Below are positions 44,812 to 54,792 of a stretch of 64,000 bases of DNA, in pieces. Under the pieces are notes generated by a model. The model was not told where the DNA came from. It saw nothing but the letters and a program-made list of their open reading frames with translations, and made no database searches. The stretch spans positions 124,001 through 188,000 of the forward strand of contig NZ_SACJ01000002.1 in assembly GCF_004016525.1 (NCBI RefSeq). Direction: 5' to 3'. The DNA is from Flavobacterium sufflavum (lineage in GTDB: Bacteria > Bacteroidota > Bacteroidia > Flavobacteriales > Flavobacteriaceae). Position 1 is the first letter of the stretch. Each line of letters starts with the position of its first letter. The translations under genes were made by a program, and so were the position numbers.

Positions 44812-47304
44812 TTAAAATCCTAAATTCAAAACATAACTTAGCTTGATGGCAATATTGTCTTCAAATTTGGGTAATTGATTTGGTCCGTAACGGAAAAAAG
44901 TAGTTAATCCTAAGCCATTAAAAATTTGATTCAATTCGATTCCCGATTCGAAATAACCATTGTTCAGGGTTTTGAAATTGATTCCCACATGTTCTTCAGG
45001 ATGGTCTAAATCTCCCCAGGCCATTCGGGAAACTAAAACTAAAGAAGGTTTTATTTTTTTGAATATTGTTACTCTGTTAAAGGCGTGCTTGAATTGGAAG
45101 AAAGCATATTTGCTGGAGAAAAATTCATTGAAATACATGGTTTCAAAACTGTTTTTTCCGCCAAAAGTAATTCTTTGAATAATCGTTTCTTTGGTGATAT
45201 TGTTAGGCGAACTATTATACAAATGCGTCAATGGAACATCGCCCAGAGCATAGCCGGCCTGGAAAAGCAAGGAAGTTTTTTGACCATTTAGATATTTTTT
45301 TTCATATTCGGTCTTGAAGTCAAACTTGCTAAAATTAAAATCGTTGTTCCATAAGCTGCCCAGAGATTGGGTGTATTGAAAGCTGAATTTAGGAAAGCGT
45401 TTCTCAATCTCAATTTGCCCTGTTGGTGTTTGCATAAAATCACTAAAAGGACTCCATTGCAGCGAAACCATAGCGGTTGTCATGGTATAATTGGTGTACA
45501 ATTTATTGTTTTTATTGAAAGCGTAATCAAATTTAGGTTGGATTTCAGAATGGGCTATTTCCCAGATACTTTCTGTTTTTGGAATCTGATTGGTTTCAAA
45601 ATAGCTTTTCCAGCTCACATAATTGTAAAATGTACTGATGTTGATGGGTCTGGGATCGTATATTTTAAACGGCTTTTTTTCTATTGCAAAAGAAGTACTC
45701 GCAATTTCCCGAACATCATCAGTATAAGAAATTCCAAGCCATGAGTTGGCTTGCTGGCTGATTCTTGCTGCAGTGCCAATACTCCCTTTAAACATTCCGT
45801 CTTTAGTGCCATAAGCATAGTAGCCTTCAATTCTGAAATTTTTAGAAAGAATTTCATTGGTTACACCACCTAATCCCAAGCGGAAACCTTCGTAGTTGTT
45901 GTAGCTAAAAATTTTTCGCAAATCCATGTCGAAAAAACCAATTGGTAAATAGCCGTTGATGATTTTTTTTCCAATGCGAACACGATTGGCAATCTTCTTT
46001 CTAATAGCTATGCTGTCCAGCTCACTATATGTTTTTTTAGAGCGAATATCAAAGTTGTCTTTTCGATAGCTTTCCCAAAAAGATTCGTCTTTGTTGAAGG
46101 CATTTTTCTCAATTTCGACAGCAAAAGAAGGGTTTTCAATAGGAAGGCTGTTTTTTTGAATATCAAAAATATGACTTTCAGAACGCAAATAAATATAATC
46201 CGAAGGCTGCTTTTTCCTGGAGCTGAAATCTTGTTCCATATCGCCATCAAATTGAATGGTACCGCCAAAAATAGTGATATCATCGTCATTTTGACCTTTT
46301 ATAATCTGGAAGGTTTTATGCGCCGGGAACCAGATGTTTTCTTCGGGAAAGTATTCAAACTCATGGGTTCCGCTGATGTTGAGTAATCCTCTAATGCGCA
46401 TAATGGCTTTAGAAATGGCAAAATTGCTTTGGTCAATGTACAAGATGCCTTCGAGTCCTTTGGCTTTACTTTTCTTTTTGTTTTTAAAGTAAATCATATA
46501 GGAACTCCTGCCGTTAATGGCTACGGTATCCAGTAGTTTATAGTTGTATTCTTTGGTAGCATCATCAGCTATTGGGCTGTTGTATTTGGTTTCGAAGAGT
46601 TCGTATTTTGGGTCGTAAATAGAAAAAGATTGCAGGTTGAAGGCAATGATTTCGTACAGCGGCTGTTTTAATCCTGCCATTTTTGTTCCCAAAATAGTTT
46701 CCTTTAGTTTGTTGTCACTAAATTGATATTGGGATATTTTTTCGGTTTGAAATAAGTGGCGTTTGCTTACCGTGTTTTTAAATTTATAATTGGTTGAGTC
46801 AATTTTATACAATGTCCCTTGCTTGTATTTCCTAATGAAAACAGAGTCTATTTTTCCTGAAATAGAATCGGGATTAGCCGAAACAATTAATTTATTATAG
46901 TTTTTAAACGAAAAACTATGAAGTCTTTTTTGAGGATTATTATTGTCTTTGAGGGCAATTGTTTTTTTGATAATTGATAAAGCTGCGTTTTCGGTAGCAA
47001 TTACAACTTCGTTCAGATTGTTGGTTGTTTGAGTCAGTTTCAGATTGAAAAACTGATTGTTTTTTTGAACATCGATTTTTATTTTGCTGAAACCAATGTA
47101 AGAAACATAAAAAAAAGAAATTGGCTTGCTTGAGTTGATGTTGAATTTTCCATCTACATCAGTAATGCTATTAATGCCATTGTTTGTGGTGATTGTAGCA
47201 AATGGTAGGGCTTTGTTTGAACTGTTTTCTTTTACAATGCCTGTGATGCGAAATTGAGCCTGAAGCGAAAGCGTGAAAAAGAAAAATAGAAAGAGATGCT
47301 TCAT
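44812..47304 (-). CDS. DUF5686 outer-membrane protein with carboxypeptidase-like regulatory domain
   Basis: An 830-residue outer-membrane candidate. I start it at ATG 47304, which opens signal peptide MKHLFLFFFFTLSLQAQ; the longer frame adds a hydrophilic lead with no signal. Next is a CarboxypepD_reg-like beta domain (FRITGIVKENSSNKALPFATITTNNGI and SYIGFSKIKIDVQKN), followed by the DUF5686 region and a long barrel ending LSYVLNLGF with a C-terminal Phe. It is present in many Flavobacteria with unknown function. It does not contain SusC motifs. It is a single gene, convergent with the antiporter cluster. Confidence 0.85.
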   Translation of the reverse strand: MKHLFLFFFFTLSLQAQFRITGIVKENSSNKALPFATITTNNGINSITDVDGKFNINSSKPISFFYVSYIGFSKIKIDVQKNNQFFNLKLTQTTNNLNEVVIATENAALSIIKKTIALKDNNNPQKRLHSFSFKNYNKLIVSANPDSISGKIDSVFIRKYKQGTLYKIDSTNYKFKNTVSKRHLFQTEKISQYQFSDNKLKETILGTKMAGLKQPLYEIIAFNLQSFSIYDPKYELFETKYNSPIADDATKEYNYKLLDTVAINGRSSYMIYFKNKKKSKAKGLEGILYIDQSNFAISKAIMRIRGLLNISGTHEFEYFPEENIWFPAHKTFQIIKGQNDDDITIFGGTIQFDGDMEQDFSSRKKQPSDYIYLRSESHIFDIQKNSLPIENPSFAVEIEKNAFNKDESFWESYRKDNFDIRSKKTYSELDSIAIRKKIANRVRIGKKIINGYLPIGFFDMDLRKIFSYNNYEGFRLGLGGVTNEILSKNFRIEGYYAYGTKDGMFKGSIGTAARISQQANSWLGISYTDDVREIASTSFAIEKKPFKIYDPRPINISTFYNYVSWKSYFETNQIPKTESIWEIAHSEIQPKFDYAFNKNNKLYTNYTMTTAMVSLQWSPFSDFMQTPTGQIEIEKRFPKFSFQYTQSLGSLWNNDFNFSKFDFKTEYEKKYLNGQKTSLLFQAGYALGDVPLTHLYNSSPNNITKETIIQRITFGGKNSFETMYFNEFFSSKYAFFQFKHAFNRVTIFKKIKPSLVLVSRMAWGDLDHPEEHVGINFKTLNNGYFESGIELNQIFNGLGLTTFFRYGPNQLPKFEDNIAIKLSYVLNLGF

Positions 47305-47362
47305 GGTTGCTGTTTGAATCAAAACGCTGCTAAACTCAATTTGGTATGGCAAAAGTAAGAAT

Positions 47363-47401
47363 AAAAAATCCGTCCCATTATTTTAATAAGACGGATTTTT
47401 G
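47363..47401 (-). terminator. Terminator after frr
   Basis: AAAAATCCGTC and GACGGATTTTT make an 11-pair stem around an AT palindrome. On the minus strand it follows the frr stop by about 18 bases and ends in a T run. Confidence 0.75.
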
Positions 47402-47418
47402 AATGTGCTTTTTGAAAG

Positions 47419-47982
47419 TTATACTTTCATTATTTCAGCTTCTTTTTGAGAAAGAAGTTCATCTACTTTTTTGATAAAAGTATTAGTCAGATTTTGAACT
47501 TCTTCTTCGGCGCTTTTACAAATGTCTTCCGAAGTTCCTTCTTTTTCTAACTTTTTAATATCAGTGTTGGCTTCTTTTCGGGCATTTCTAATCCCGATTT
47601 TAGCGTCTTCAGCCTCTGATTTAGCTTGTTTAGCTAATTCACGGCGACGGTCTTCTGTCAAAGGCGGAACACTAATAATGATTAGATCTCCATTGTTCAT
47701 TGGGTTAAACCCAAGATTAGCAATCATAATGGCTTTTTCAATGGTTTGCAACATGTTTTTTTCAAAAGGTTGCAAAGTAATCGTTCTGGCATCAGGAGTG
47801 CTGATTTTTGCCACCTGGTTAAGAGCTGTTGACGAACCGTAATAATCTACAAAAACACTTCCTAACATAGCAGGAGATGCTTTTCCGGCACGAATATTTA
47901 GAAACTCTTTTTCAAGGTGAGCAATAGAACCTTCCATAGATTCCTGTGTGCTATCTAATATAAAATCAATTTCTTCAGTCAT
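47419..47982 (-). CDS. frr: Ribosome recycling factor
   Basis: RRF, 187 residues, splits post-termination ribosomes together with EF-G. Diagnostic stretches: FLNIRAGKASPAMLGSVFVDYYGS, IANLGFNPMNNGDLIIISVPPLTEDRRRELAK and the C-terminal helical bundle segment. It lies 72 bases downstream of pyrH, the usual pair. The space between carries AGATTTC micro-repeats (47989-48026). Confidence 0.97.
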   Translation of the reverse strand: MTEEIDFILDSTQESMEGSIAHLEKEFLNIRAGKASPAMLGSVFVDYYGSSTALNQVAKISTPDARTITLQPFEKNMLQTIEKAIMIANLGFNPMNNGDLIIISVPPLTEDRRRELAKQAKSEAEDAKIGIRNARKEANTDIKKLEKEGTSEDICKSAEEEVQNLTNTFIKKVDELLSQKEAEIMKV

Positions 47983-47988
47983 TTTTAT

Positions 47989-48026
47989 TTCAGATTTTAG
48001 ATTTCAGATTTCAGATTTCAGATTTC
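47989..48026. repeat. AGATTTC micro-repeats between frr and pyrH
   Basis: Four to five copies of TTTCAGA/TTTTAGA (period 7-8) fill the gap between two genes of the same operon, like those between accB and accC. Confidence 0.7.
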
Positions 48027-48054
48027 CTGTTATCTGTAAACTGCTATCTGCTAT

Positions 48055-48762
<708 letters not shown>

Positions 48763-48784
48763 GTGTTTGTTGCGTTGATTGGTG

Positions 48785-48792
48785 CAAATATA
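48785..48792 (-). promoter_or_regulatory. -7 box of the pyrH-frr promoter
   Basis: Minus-strand TATATTTG matches TAnnTTTG, 23 bases before the pyrH ATG, in the 61-base gap after the patatin gene. The -33 region is only T-rich. Confidence 0.45.
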
Positions 48793-48823
48793 GGGATATT
48801 CTTTTTTTCTGAAATAGGACGAC

Positions 48824-49609
48824 TTAAATTTTATAAATTTTGTTTTCGTAACTGTATTTTGCCGCCTGATAGCCCAAATTGAAAATAGCATCCATTTTGA
48901 TTTTATTGGTTTCAAAGGTGCTATAAATGCTAAGTTCTTTGGGTTGAATTATCCAGTCGCATTGAATGAATTTAGCAACATTCGAATTTTCTGAAAGTAT
49001 GTCAAAAGCCCTAGTGGTTACGGCCCGGATAGAATTCAAATCCTTAGCCTCAATTTTATTGATGGGACTCACATAAACGCCAATAATCATATCGCAATCC
49101 TCTCTTAATAAATCGGTTGGAAAATGATTCAAAATACCACCATCGCTGTAATGATTTCCCTTAATTTCATAAGGAGAAATAATGCCCGGAAAAGAAGAAG
49201 AAGAAATAAGGGCATCGACAATTTTTGTTTCGGGTTCGAATATTTTTAATTCGCCTTTAATCATGTCGGTGGCGGTAATTTGGGTTGGGATTTCCAAATC
49301 AGAAAGTCTGGCATCTTTAAAAACGGCATGAAAATAATCTTTGAATGCCTCCGAATCAATCAATCCAGCCTTAGTGAAAGTTATGTGTCTCCAATGAAAT
49401 AAATAAATCGATTTGAAGAAGTTTAGGATTTCTTCAGGTGTTTTTCCCCAGGCATACATGGCACCCACAATTGAACCGGCACTGGTTCCTGCAATTTTAT
49501 TGGGACGAATGTTTTTTTCTTCTAAGAATTTAATAGCACCCGCATGGGCTAAACCTTTTGACCCACCACCCGAAAGTGCCAAACCAATTGATTTTGAATT
49601 TAAGTTCAT
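48824..49609 (-). CDS. Patatin-like phospholipase family protein
   Basis: A 261-residue patatin-fold hydrolase of the RssA/NTE type. The oxyanion motif [20 protein letters not shown], the nucleophile elbow GTSAGSIVG (Ser near 44) and the Asp motif DGGILNHFP form the Ser-Asp dyad. It has no signal peptide. A lipase or lysophospholipase acting at the cytoplasmic membrane is inferred; substrate is unknown. It lies upstream of pyrH but the -7 box in between suggests separate promoters. Confidence 0.9.
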   Translation of the reverse strand: MNLNSKSIGLALSGGGSKGLAHAGAIKFLEEKNIRPNKIAGTSAGSIVGAMYAWGKTPEEILNFFKSIYLFHWRHITFTKAGLIDSEAFKDYFHAVFKDARLSDLEIPTQITATDMIKGELKIFEPETKIVDALISSSSFPGIISPYEIKGNHYSDGGILNHFPTDLLREDCDMIIGVYVSPINKIEAKDLNSIRAVTTRAFDILSENSNVAKFIQCDWIIQPKELSIYSTFETNKIKMDAIFNLGYQAAKYSYENKIYKI

Positions 49610-49696
49610 TTTTTGGGTAGTTTTTATAAAATTACAATTTTTAGTGGTTCGGAAGTAATTTTATAAGGATGAAATTAATTTTTTTGGGACACAGAT

Positions 49697-49732
49697 AAAA
49701 CGGACTAAGCAGATAATTTTCTGCTTAGTCCG
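49697..49732 (-). terminator. Hairpin terminator after the M23-like gene
   Basis: CGGACTAAGCAGA and TCTGCTTAGTCCG form a perfect 13-pair stem with a 6-base loop. On the minus strand TTTT follows, so a modest U tract is present. It lies between the M23-like gene and the patatin gene. Confidence 0.6.
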
Positions 49733-49804
49733 AAATGAAATTCGACGAAGTCAATATGGGACTATTCAAGCATCAAAGATTCAATATTTTATGTTTTTGA
49801 AATC

Positions 49805-50749
49805 CTATTTAGTTGATAATTTTACTCTTTCATCCAATTCTTTTTTTGTTAGTTCCTGACGGATAATATTTTCTGGGGTTTCTACAGTGTAATTTTTGTA
49901 TTCGTATATTCTGCCGTCTAAAGTCACTAAACCGGTATTGGTGTAAAACAAAGGATCTATCTTTTTTGGGATTCGTGTGTATAAATCTTTTTTCTTGTCT
50001 GGGAAAACATCTTTTATATAGGCTTTATAATAAATGTCAAAAAAAAGATGGTATTGATTATCTATGCTTTTTTCTAGTATACCTAAAAAAGTTGTTGGTA
50101 AAACGGTTTGTCCAATTTTTACAGTGATGGCGTCTTTTTTAAATCCTGAATAAAAGGCATAAGTTCCATCTTCGTGTTCTATGATAATAGAATTCCTTTT
50201 TTCGTCAAAAATGGAATAACTTTTGGGGTCAAAATCATAAACATTTATTATATCAATTACGATTCCTTTTCGCATGGCATGAATGGTTTCTGTTTTATTA
50301 GATTCAGAAAAATTTAAACAGTGTGCATAATGCGTATTACCTTCGTTGAGTTCGTTCATGATAGTCATAACTGTTGAAATAGTAATATTTTCCCCTTTTT
50401 TAAAAGGCAATAAGTAGGTGAAGTTTTTGTCAATATCAGGTTTTGGGTTTCCTTTTATATAGTAAGGTTCGCAAATAAATTTAATTTTCTTTTCTTGTTT
50501 TATGGGTTTCAATTGGAATAAAAATCCTGAATTCTCTTTAACATTTCCCTCGTATTGAAATTTGGCTGTGTTTTTTAAGGATTCGAAATTTATTATGAGG
50601 TGGAATGTTCCTGGCGTACTTTTTTGATAATAGAAATCACAGGAATTATCAGCGTTATGAATATAAGTAACTTGAACACCATCTATTTGGGCATAAGTAT
50701 TAAAACCAGAATAAAAAAGAAGGAATAATGTAAATATTTTGATATTCAT
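49805..50749 (-). CDS. Secreted protein with a degenerate M23-like domain
   Basis: A 314-residue protein with signal peptide MNIKIFTLFLLFYSGFNTYAQ. Its middle resembles the LytM/M23 peptidase fold: TIHAMRKGIVIDI corresponds to the strand before the catalytic domain, HEDGTYAFYSGF to the HxDGT...Y-x-H loop, and VKIGQTVLPTTFLGIL to the Val-x-x-Gly-Gln strand. The final HxH is replaced by YHLFFDI. At least two zinc ligands (His in YAH and in HxH) appear lost, so it is probably a non-catalytic binder. The family assignment is my reading of the pattern and is less than certain. Confidence 0.6.
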   Translation of the reverse strand: MNIKIFTLFLLFYSGFNTYAQIDGVQVTYIHNADNSCDFYYQKSTPGTFHLIINFESLKNTAKFQYEGNVKENSGFLFQLKPIKQEKKIKFICEPYYIKGNPKPDIDKNFTYLLPFKKGENITISTVMTIMNELNEGNTHYAHCLNFSESNKTETIHAMRKGIVIDIINVYDFDPKSYSIFDEKRNSIIIEHEDGTYAFYSGFKKDAITVKIGQTVLPTTFLGILEKSIDNQYHLFFDIYYKAYIKDVFPDKKKDLYTRIPKKIDPLFYTNTGLVTLDGRIYEYKNYTVETPENIIRQELTKKELDERVKLSTK

Positions 50750-50938
50750 GTTTTATTATTTGGATTAATTGTGCAAATTGTTTAGTCTGATTTTAAAAAT
50801 TGGCTCCTGAAATTTTAGGAACTAGGGTATCTGCATTTCAAAACAAATCTAATAAAAAAACATTTAGTTTTTCTTACAAAATAAAAAGCACAGCTTTCAC
50901 TGTGTTTCTAAGATTTTAATGATGTTTTTTATAGTTAT

Positions 50939-51490
50939 CTATTTGTCGGCGTTATCGGCTTTGTTTTTTGATTTTTTTGTAAACCAGATACTCGAAATAC
51001 CTAAACTAACGGTGGTTACTTTTTCTGGGGTATCCAAACTAAATCCGTATTGTGTTAGTTCTATAAAAAAGGCAATGCCTTCGATATGTTCTAAGCCTAA
51101 ACTAATTTTCTTATAATCGCCGTGTAGATTTCCGCGACCTAAAATAATTGATTTTCCGTAATCTGTTTGAATGTATAAGAATCCTTCTTTATCTATTTTT
51201 AGGCTTATTTTGAGATTGGCAAATGCAGGAACTACGACCAATTTTTTAGATGCAACCCAGTCAATGCCGGAATTTAAACCAACGGAAATAGTTTTGTTGA
51301 AATGAATACCTTCTCCAAATTTAAGGCTTAAGCCGTTTGGTGTAAACCAATTGGAGTCATCGTCATCTCTGTCTATATTTTCTTTTAAAGGAACTGATAC
51401 ACCAAATTGAGTATAGGAGCCTTGATCAAATTGGGCAAAAAGAGGCCATGAGAAACCGACTGTAATTAGTAAGCAAGCTAAGGTTTTCAT
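50939..51490 (-). CDS. Secreted hypothetical protein, possible small outer-membrane barrel
   Basis: A 183-residue protein with signal peptide MKTLACLLITVGFSWPLFAQ. The mature part alternates polar and hydrophobic residues (KTISVGLNSGIDWVAS, KLVVVPAFANLKISLKID and KKISLGLEHIEGIAFFIE) as in small beta barrels, ending with a Lys-rich tail (KKSKNKADNADK), not an aromatic residue. I do not recognise the family. It begins downstream of truB and 189 bases upstream of the M23-like gene. Confidence 0.7.
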   Translation of the reverse strand: MKTLACLLITVGFSWPLFAQFDQGSYTQFGVSVPLKENIDRDDDDSNWFTPNGLSLKFGEGIHFNKTISVGLNSGIDWVASKKLVVVPAFANLKISLKIDKEGFLYIQTDYGKSIILGRGNLHGDYKKISLGLEHIEGIAFFIELTQYGFSLDTPEKVTTVSLGISSIWFTKKSKNKADNADK

Positions 51491-51580
51491 ATATAGATTT
51501 TTAAATTATCGATATAGAGTTTCTGTAAACAGATTCCTTATTCTTATTGTACTAAGTTAAGCAATTTTTTAAGGCGGAAA

Positions 51581-52279
51581 TTAGGAATTGGATTTTAAAT
51601 TATCTTCGAAAAGAGTAACATCGATTGCGTTTTTCACATCGTAATCGCCAATCTTTGTTCTTCTTAACACGGTTAAGTGCGAACCTGAATTCATCGCTTT
51701 TCCAAAATCATAAGCCAAAGAACGGATGTAAGTTCCTTTACTGCAAACGACTCTAAAATCGATTTCAGGTAATGCAATTCGGGTAATTTCAAATTCGTGA
51801 ATGGTAGTTTTTCTGCTGGTAATTTCAACTTCTTCACCTGCACGGGCGTGTTCGTACAAACGTTTTCCGTCTTTTTTTATCGCAGAAAAAATAGGTGGTT
51901 TTTGGTCGATTTCGCCTAAAAATTGCTTCACGGTTTCGTGAATTAAGTCTTCATCGATATGAGCTGTTGGGAAAGTAGCGTCGATTTCGGTTTCTAAATC
52001 ATAGGATGGAGTAGTGGCTCCAATATAAAAAGTACCGGTGTATTCTTTGGCCTGTCCTTGAAGTTCAGCGATTCTTTTGGTAAACTTTCCAGTACAAATT
52101 AATAGCAATCCGCTGGCTAGAGGATCTAAAGTACCAGCATGACCTATTTTGAATTTTTTTGGTAAACCTACTTTGTTAATAAGCAGGTATTTTAATTTAT
52201 TCACCGCCTGAAATGAACTCCATTTCAATGGTTTGTCTATTAATAAAACTTGTCCTTCTAAGTATTCTTCGGGCGTCAT
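51581..52279 (-). CDS. truB: tRNA pseudouridine(55) synthase
   Basis: TruB, 232 residues, makes pseudouridine 55 in the T loop of tRNAs. Motifs: LLIDKPLKWSSFQAVNKLK, KIGHAGTLDPLASGLLLICTGKFTK (catalytic Asp in the TLDPLA stretch) and CSKGTYIRSLAYDFG. It is shorter than E. coli TruB (314 residues) because the C-terminal PUA domain is missing or reduced. Its ATG shares one base with the uppP stop (TAATG), so the two are cotranslated. Confidence 0.95.
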   Translation of the reverse strand: MTPEEYLEGQVLLIDKPLKWSSFQAVNKLKYLLINKVGLPKKFKIGHAGTLDPLASGLLLICTGKFTKRIAELQGQAKEYTGTFYIGATTPSYDLETEIDATFPTAHIDEDLIHETVKQFLGEIDQKPPIFSAIKKDGKRLYEHARAGEEVEITSRKTTIHEFEITRIALPEIDFRVVCSKGTYIRSLAYDFGKAMNSGSHLTVLRRTKIGDYDVKNAIDVTLFEDNLKSNS

Positions 52280-53064
52280 TAGATTACAGTCAGTGGGTGA
52301 ATAAAATAATGAATAATCAATAAGATTAATCCAGCGGCAATACGGTAATAACCAAAAAGTTTAAATCCTCTTTTACTTAAAAAATCAATAAAAGATTTTA
52401 TAGCTAAAAGGGCTACTATAAAAGCCACAATGTTTCCAATAATTAATATGTTTATCTGGTTGTGTGTTAATACATAACCGTCTTTGTAATAATCATAACA
52501 TTTTTTTACCGTTGCACCTAACATGGTAGGAACGGCTAAGAAAAAAGAAAATTCGGCAGCTGAAGTTCTGAATAGTTTTTGAGACATTCCGCCCACAATG
52601 GATGCACCACTTCGTGAAACTCCTGGGACCATGGCTAAACATTGGAACAATCCAATTTTGACTGCTTTAGTATAAGTGATTTCAGTTTCTTCTGAATTAC
52701 TGAACCAGTCGTCTACTTTTAATAAAATGATTCCACCCACTAATAATGAGATGGCTACGGTTACAGGATTTTCTAATAAGGCATCGATTCTTTTGCTGAA
52801 AAGCAAACCAAAAATAACTGCGGGAATAAAGGCTACCAATAATTTGAAATAGAAATCAAAAGACTGGAAAAAGCGCTTGTAATAAAGTATCAAAACCGAA
52901 AGGATGGCTCCTAACTGGATTACAATAGTAAAAAGCTTGGTAAAATCGTCTTGTGCAATTCCGTAAAAAGAAGAAGCAATAATCATGTGTCCGGTTGAAG
53001 AAACAGGAAGAAATTCGGTAATTCCTTCTATTATAGCCAGAACAATAGCTTGTAATGTATTCAT
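52279..53064 (-). CDS. uppP: Undecaprenyl-diphosphatase
   Basis: UppP (BacA), 261 residues, an integral membrane phosphatase that recycles undecaprenyl-PP to undecaprenyl-P for cell wall synthesis. Signature motifs: [20 protein letters not shown] with the catalytic Glu-rich region and [14 protein letters not shown]. About eight membrane segments. Lies in the DUF3098-uppP-truB run. Confidence 0.96.
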   Translation of the reverse strand: MNTLQAIVLAIIEGITEFLPVSSTGHMIIASSFYGIAQDDFTKLFTIVIQLGAILSVLILYYKRFFQSFDFYFKLLVAFIPAVIFGLLFSKRIDALLENPVTVAISLLVGGIILLKVDDWFSNSEETEITYTKAVKIGLFQCLAMVPGVSRSGASIVGGMSQKLFRTSAAEFSFFLAVPTMLGATVKKCYDYYKDGYVLTHNQINILIIGNIVAFIVALLAIKSFIDFLSKRGFKLFGYYRIAAGLILLIIHYFIHPLTVI

Positions 53065-53134
53065 TTTATTTTTGATTTTAGAGTGTAGATTTTAGTTTCA
53101 GTTTTGCCAACTGAACACTGTATTCTTAACACTG

Positions 53135-53374
53135 CTAACTATTTTTCTTAGGATTTTTTAAAATAGCATAAACTGTGATTCCAAAACCAATTAGGACAGT
53201 CGTTGGTGCTAATCGGATTCTTCTAAAGTCAAAAATAGCATCGCTGTACACTTTAGGATCGTCGCTGCCACCACCGGACATTAATATGAATCCAAGTACA
53301 ATTACACCAATTCCAATCAACAGAATTTTGTAGTTTATTTTATCGAATAAGAATTCTTGTTTGTCGTCTTTCAT
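53135..53374 (-). CDS. DUF3098 small membrane protein
   Basis: A 79-residue protein with two membrane helices (ILLIGIGVIVLGFILMSGGG and LAPTTVLIGFGITVYAIL) joined by SDDPKVYSDAIFDFRRIR, the DUF3098 pattern. It is usually encoded between ftsX and uppP in Bacteroidota, and the order is the same here. Its function is unknown; a link to the division or wall machinery is suggested only by position. Confidence 0.9.
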   Translation of the reverse strand: MKDDKQEFLFDKINYKILLIGIGVIVLGFILMSGGGSDDPKVYSDAIFDFRRIRLAPTTVLIGFGITVYAILKNPKKNS

Positions 53375-53480
53375 CTTTTATTGTGAGGAACGACTTGTCC
53401 GCCGTGGCGGAAGCAATTTCATTCCTGTATTTTTTAAAGTTTTTATTTTTTTAAATCGTTCTTTAATGATTTACTGAATA

Positions 53481-54356
53481 CTAGTATAAATCGTCAGTTC
53501 TTAGGTTTAAGAAACGTTGCGTAGCAAAATGGGTACTCAACCAGGTGATTAAAACTCCAAATCCAAAAACTGCTGCAAAAACCAGTAAGATAAGTACTTT
53601 ATCATCTAAGATTCCTAAATTGGGAAAGTTGGTTTGTACATAAGATAAAACACCTATCAAGGCTAAAATAGCCAATGCGGCTCCAAGCATTCCCAGTTTT
53701 ACACTTCGCATTACAAAAGGTTTTCTGATGAAAGACTTTGTAGCGCCTACCATTTGCATGGTTTTAATGATGAATCGGTGGGAATAAATAGAAAGACGAA
53801 GCGAACTGTTGATCAATAACACAGCGATAAAAGTCAGAAATACGCTGACGATTAAAATCCACATACTTACTTTTTTGATATTGTCGTTTACTAAATTCAC
53901 TAATTGTTTGTCGTAAACAATGTCAGAAATCATAGGGTTAGTACGCAATTGTCGTTCTATTTTGGCTACACTGTCTTTTTCTACATAAGCCGCTTTGATG
54001 TGGATGTCATAAGAATTCTGTAGCGGATTTTCGCCTAAGAAAGTCAGGAAATCTTCTCCAATAATATCGGTATGTTGTTTCGCCGCTTCTTCTTTGCTCA
54101 CATAAACAATAGACTTTGCATAAGGTGCTCTTTTTAATTCGGTACCAAAACTTTTCAGGATGGTATCATTGGCTTCATTTTTAAAGAAAACCGTCATGGC
54201 GATTTTTTCTTTAAAGTCGTCAGCTAATTTTTTAGAATTAATAATGAAAAGCCCTAATATTCCCAGTAGGAATAAAACTAGGAAAATGCTTAAAACTACC
54301 GAAAAATAAGAGGAAATTAACCTGCGTTTCTGAAACTTATCAAATGAAGAACTCAT
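53481..54356 (-). CDS. ftsX: Cell division protein FtsX
   Basis: FtsX, 291 residues, the membrane partner of ATPase FtsE that controls peptidoglycan hydrolases at the septum. Four helices: one at residues 20-42, three in the C-terminal 130. The ECD is a small periplasmic domain (EKIAMTVFFKNEAND to QLVNLVNDNIKKVS). The MQMVGATKSFIRKPFVMRS stretch matches the family. FtsE is not encoded nearby, as is common in Bacteroidota. The -7 like box TAACTTTA on the minus strand with a TTG 16 bases upstream could drive it. Confidence 0.93.
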   Translation of the reverse strand: MSSSFDKFQKRRLISSYFSVVLSIFLVLFLLGILGLFIINSKKLADDFKEKIAMTVFFKNEANDTILKSFGTELKRAPYAKSIVYVSKEEAAKQHTDIIGEDFLTFLGENPLQNSYDIHIKAAYVEKDSVAKIERQLRTNPMISDIVYDKQLVNLVNDNIKKVSMWILIVSVFLTFIAVLLINSSLRLSIYSHRFIIKTMQMVGATKSFIRKPFVMRSVKLGMLGAALAILALIGVLSYVQTNFPNLGILDDKVLILLVFAAVFGFGVLITWLSTHFATQRFLNLRTDDLY

Positions 54357-54562
54357 AGTTTACTTTAATTATGGGGTAAAAATAATAAAGAATTTCTTTA
54401 TTTAAAGTTAATAACGTTCAAAGTTTCAACTTTCGTGTTACAAAATGTTGCTTTTAAAGTATTAATACTCGTTGGGTGAAATTATCCAAAACGTCAGTTC
54501 GAGTGTTTTTTGCGTAATGAAATGAAGCAAAAAATGTATCGAGAACCGTTTTTGATTCTAAA

Positions 54563-54731
54563 TTTTCTTTTTTGCTTGATCAAAAAAGAAACAAAAAAAT
54601 CAAGTCTTACGCTCCCTCGTCGGTCAAATTAGTTTTCGAATGCTAAAAGAAAAGAAACTCGCTACGCTCAAACAGCTTTTCTTTTTACGCATTCTTCAAA
54701 CATTTGACACTCGACTGCGGAAGCTAAGGAC
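54563..54731. repeat. Dispersed repeat flanking the molybdate genes, copy A
   Basis: The 436-base stretch from ftsX to modC has no supported gene and contains a 169-base repeat. It begins TTTTCTTTTTTGCTTGATCA, a palindromic start (TTTTTTGCTTGATCAAAAAA). It continues through CGTCGGTCAAATTAGTTTTC and CTCAAACAGCTTTTCTTTTT to AACATTTGACACTCGACTGC. A second copy in the same orientation lies at 56773-56989, so the pair brackets mop-modB-modC. Confidence 0.85.
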
Positions 54732-54792
54732 ACAATCGAATCTAACACAAAGGTCATTCATGTTTTTTTAAGAATAAATTTTAGCCAACGGG

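Noticed and set aside
48763..48915. N-terminal extension of pyrH
   Set aside because: The extra 51 codons overlap the patatin gene and contain the predicted promoter; UMP kinase begins at [15 protein letters not shown].
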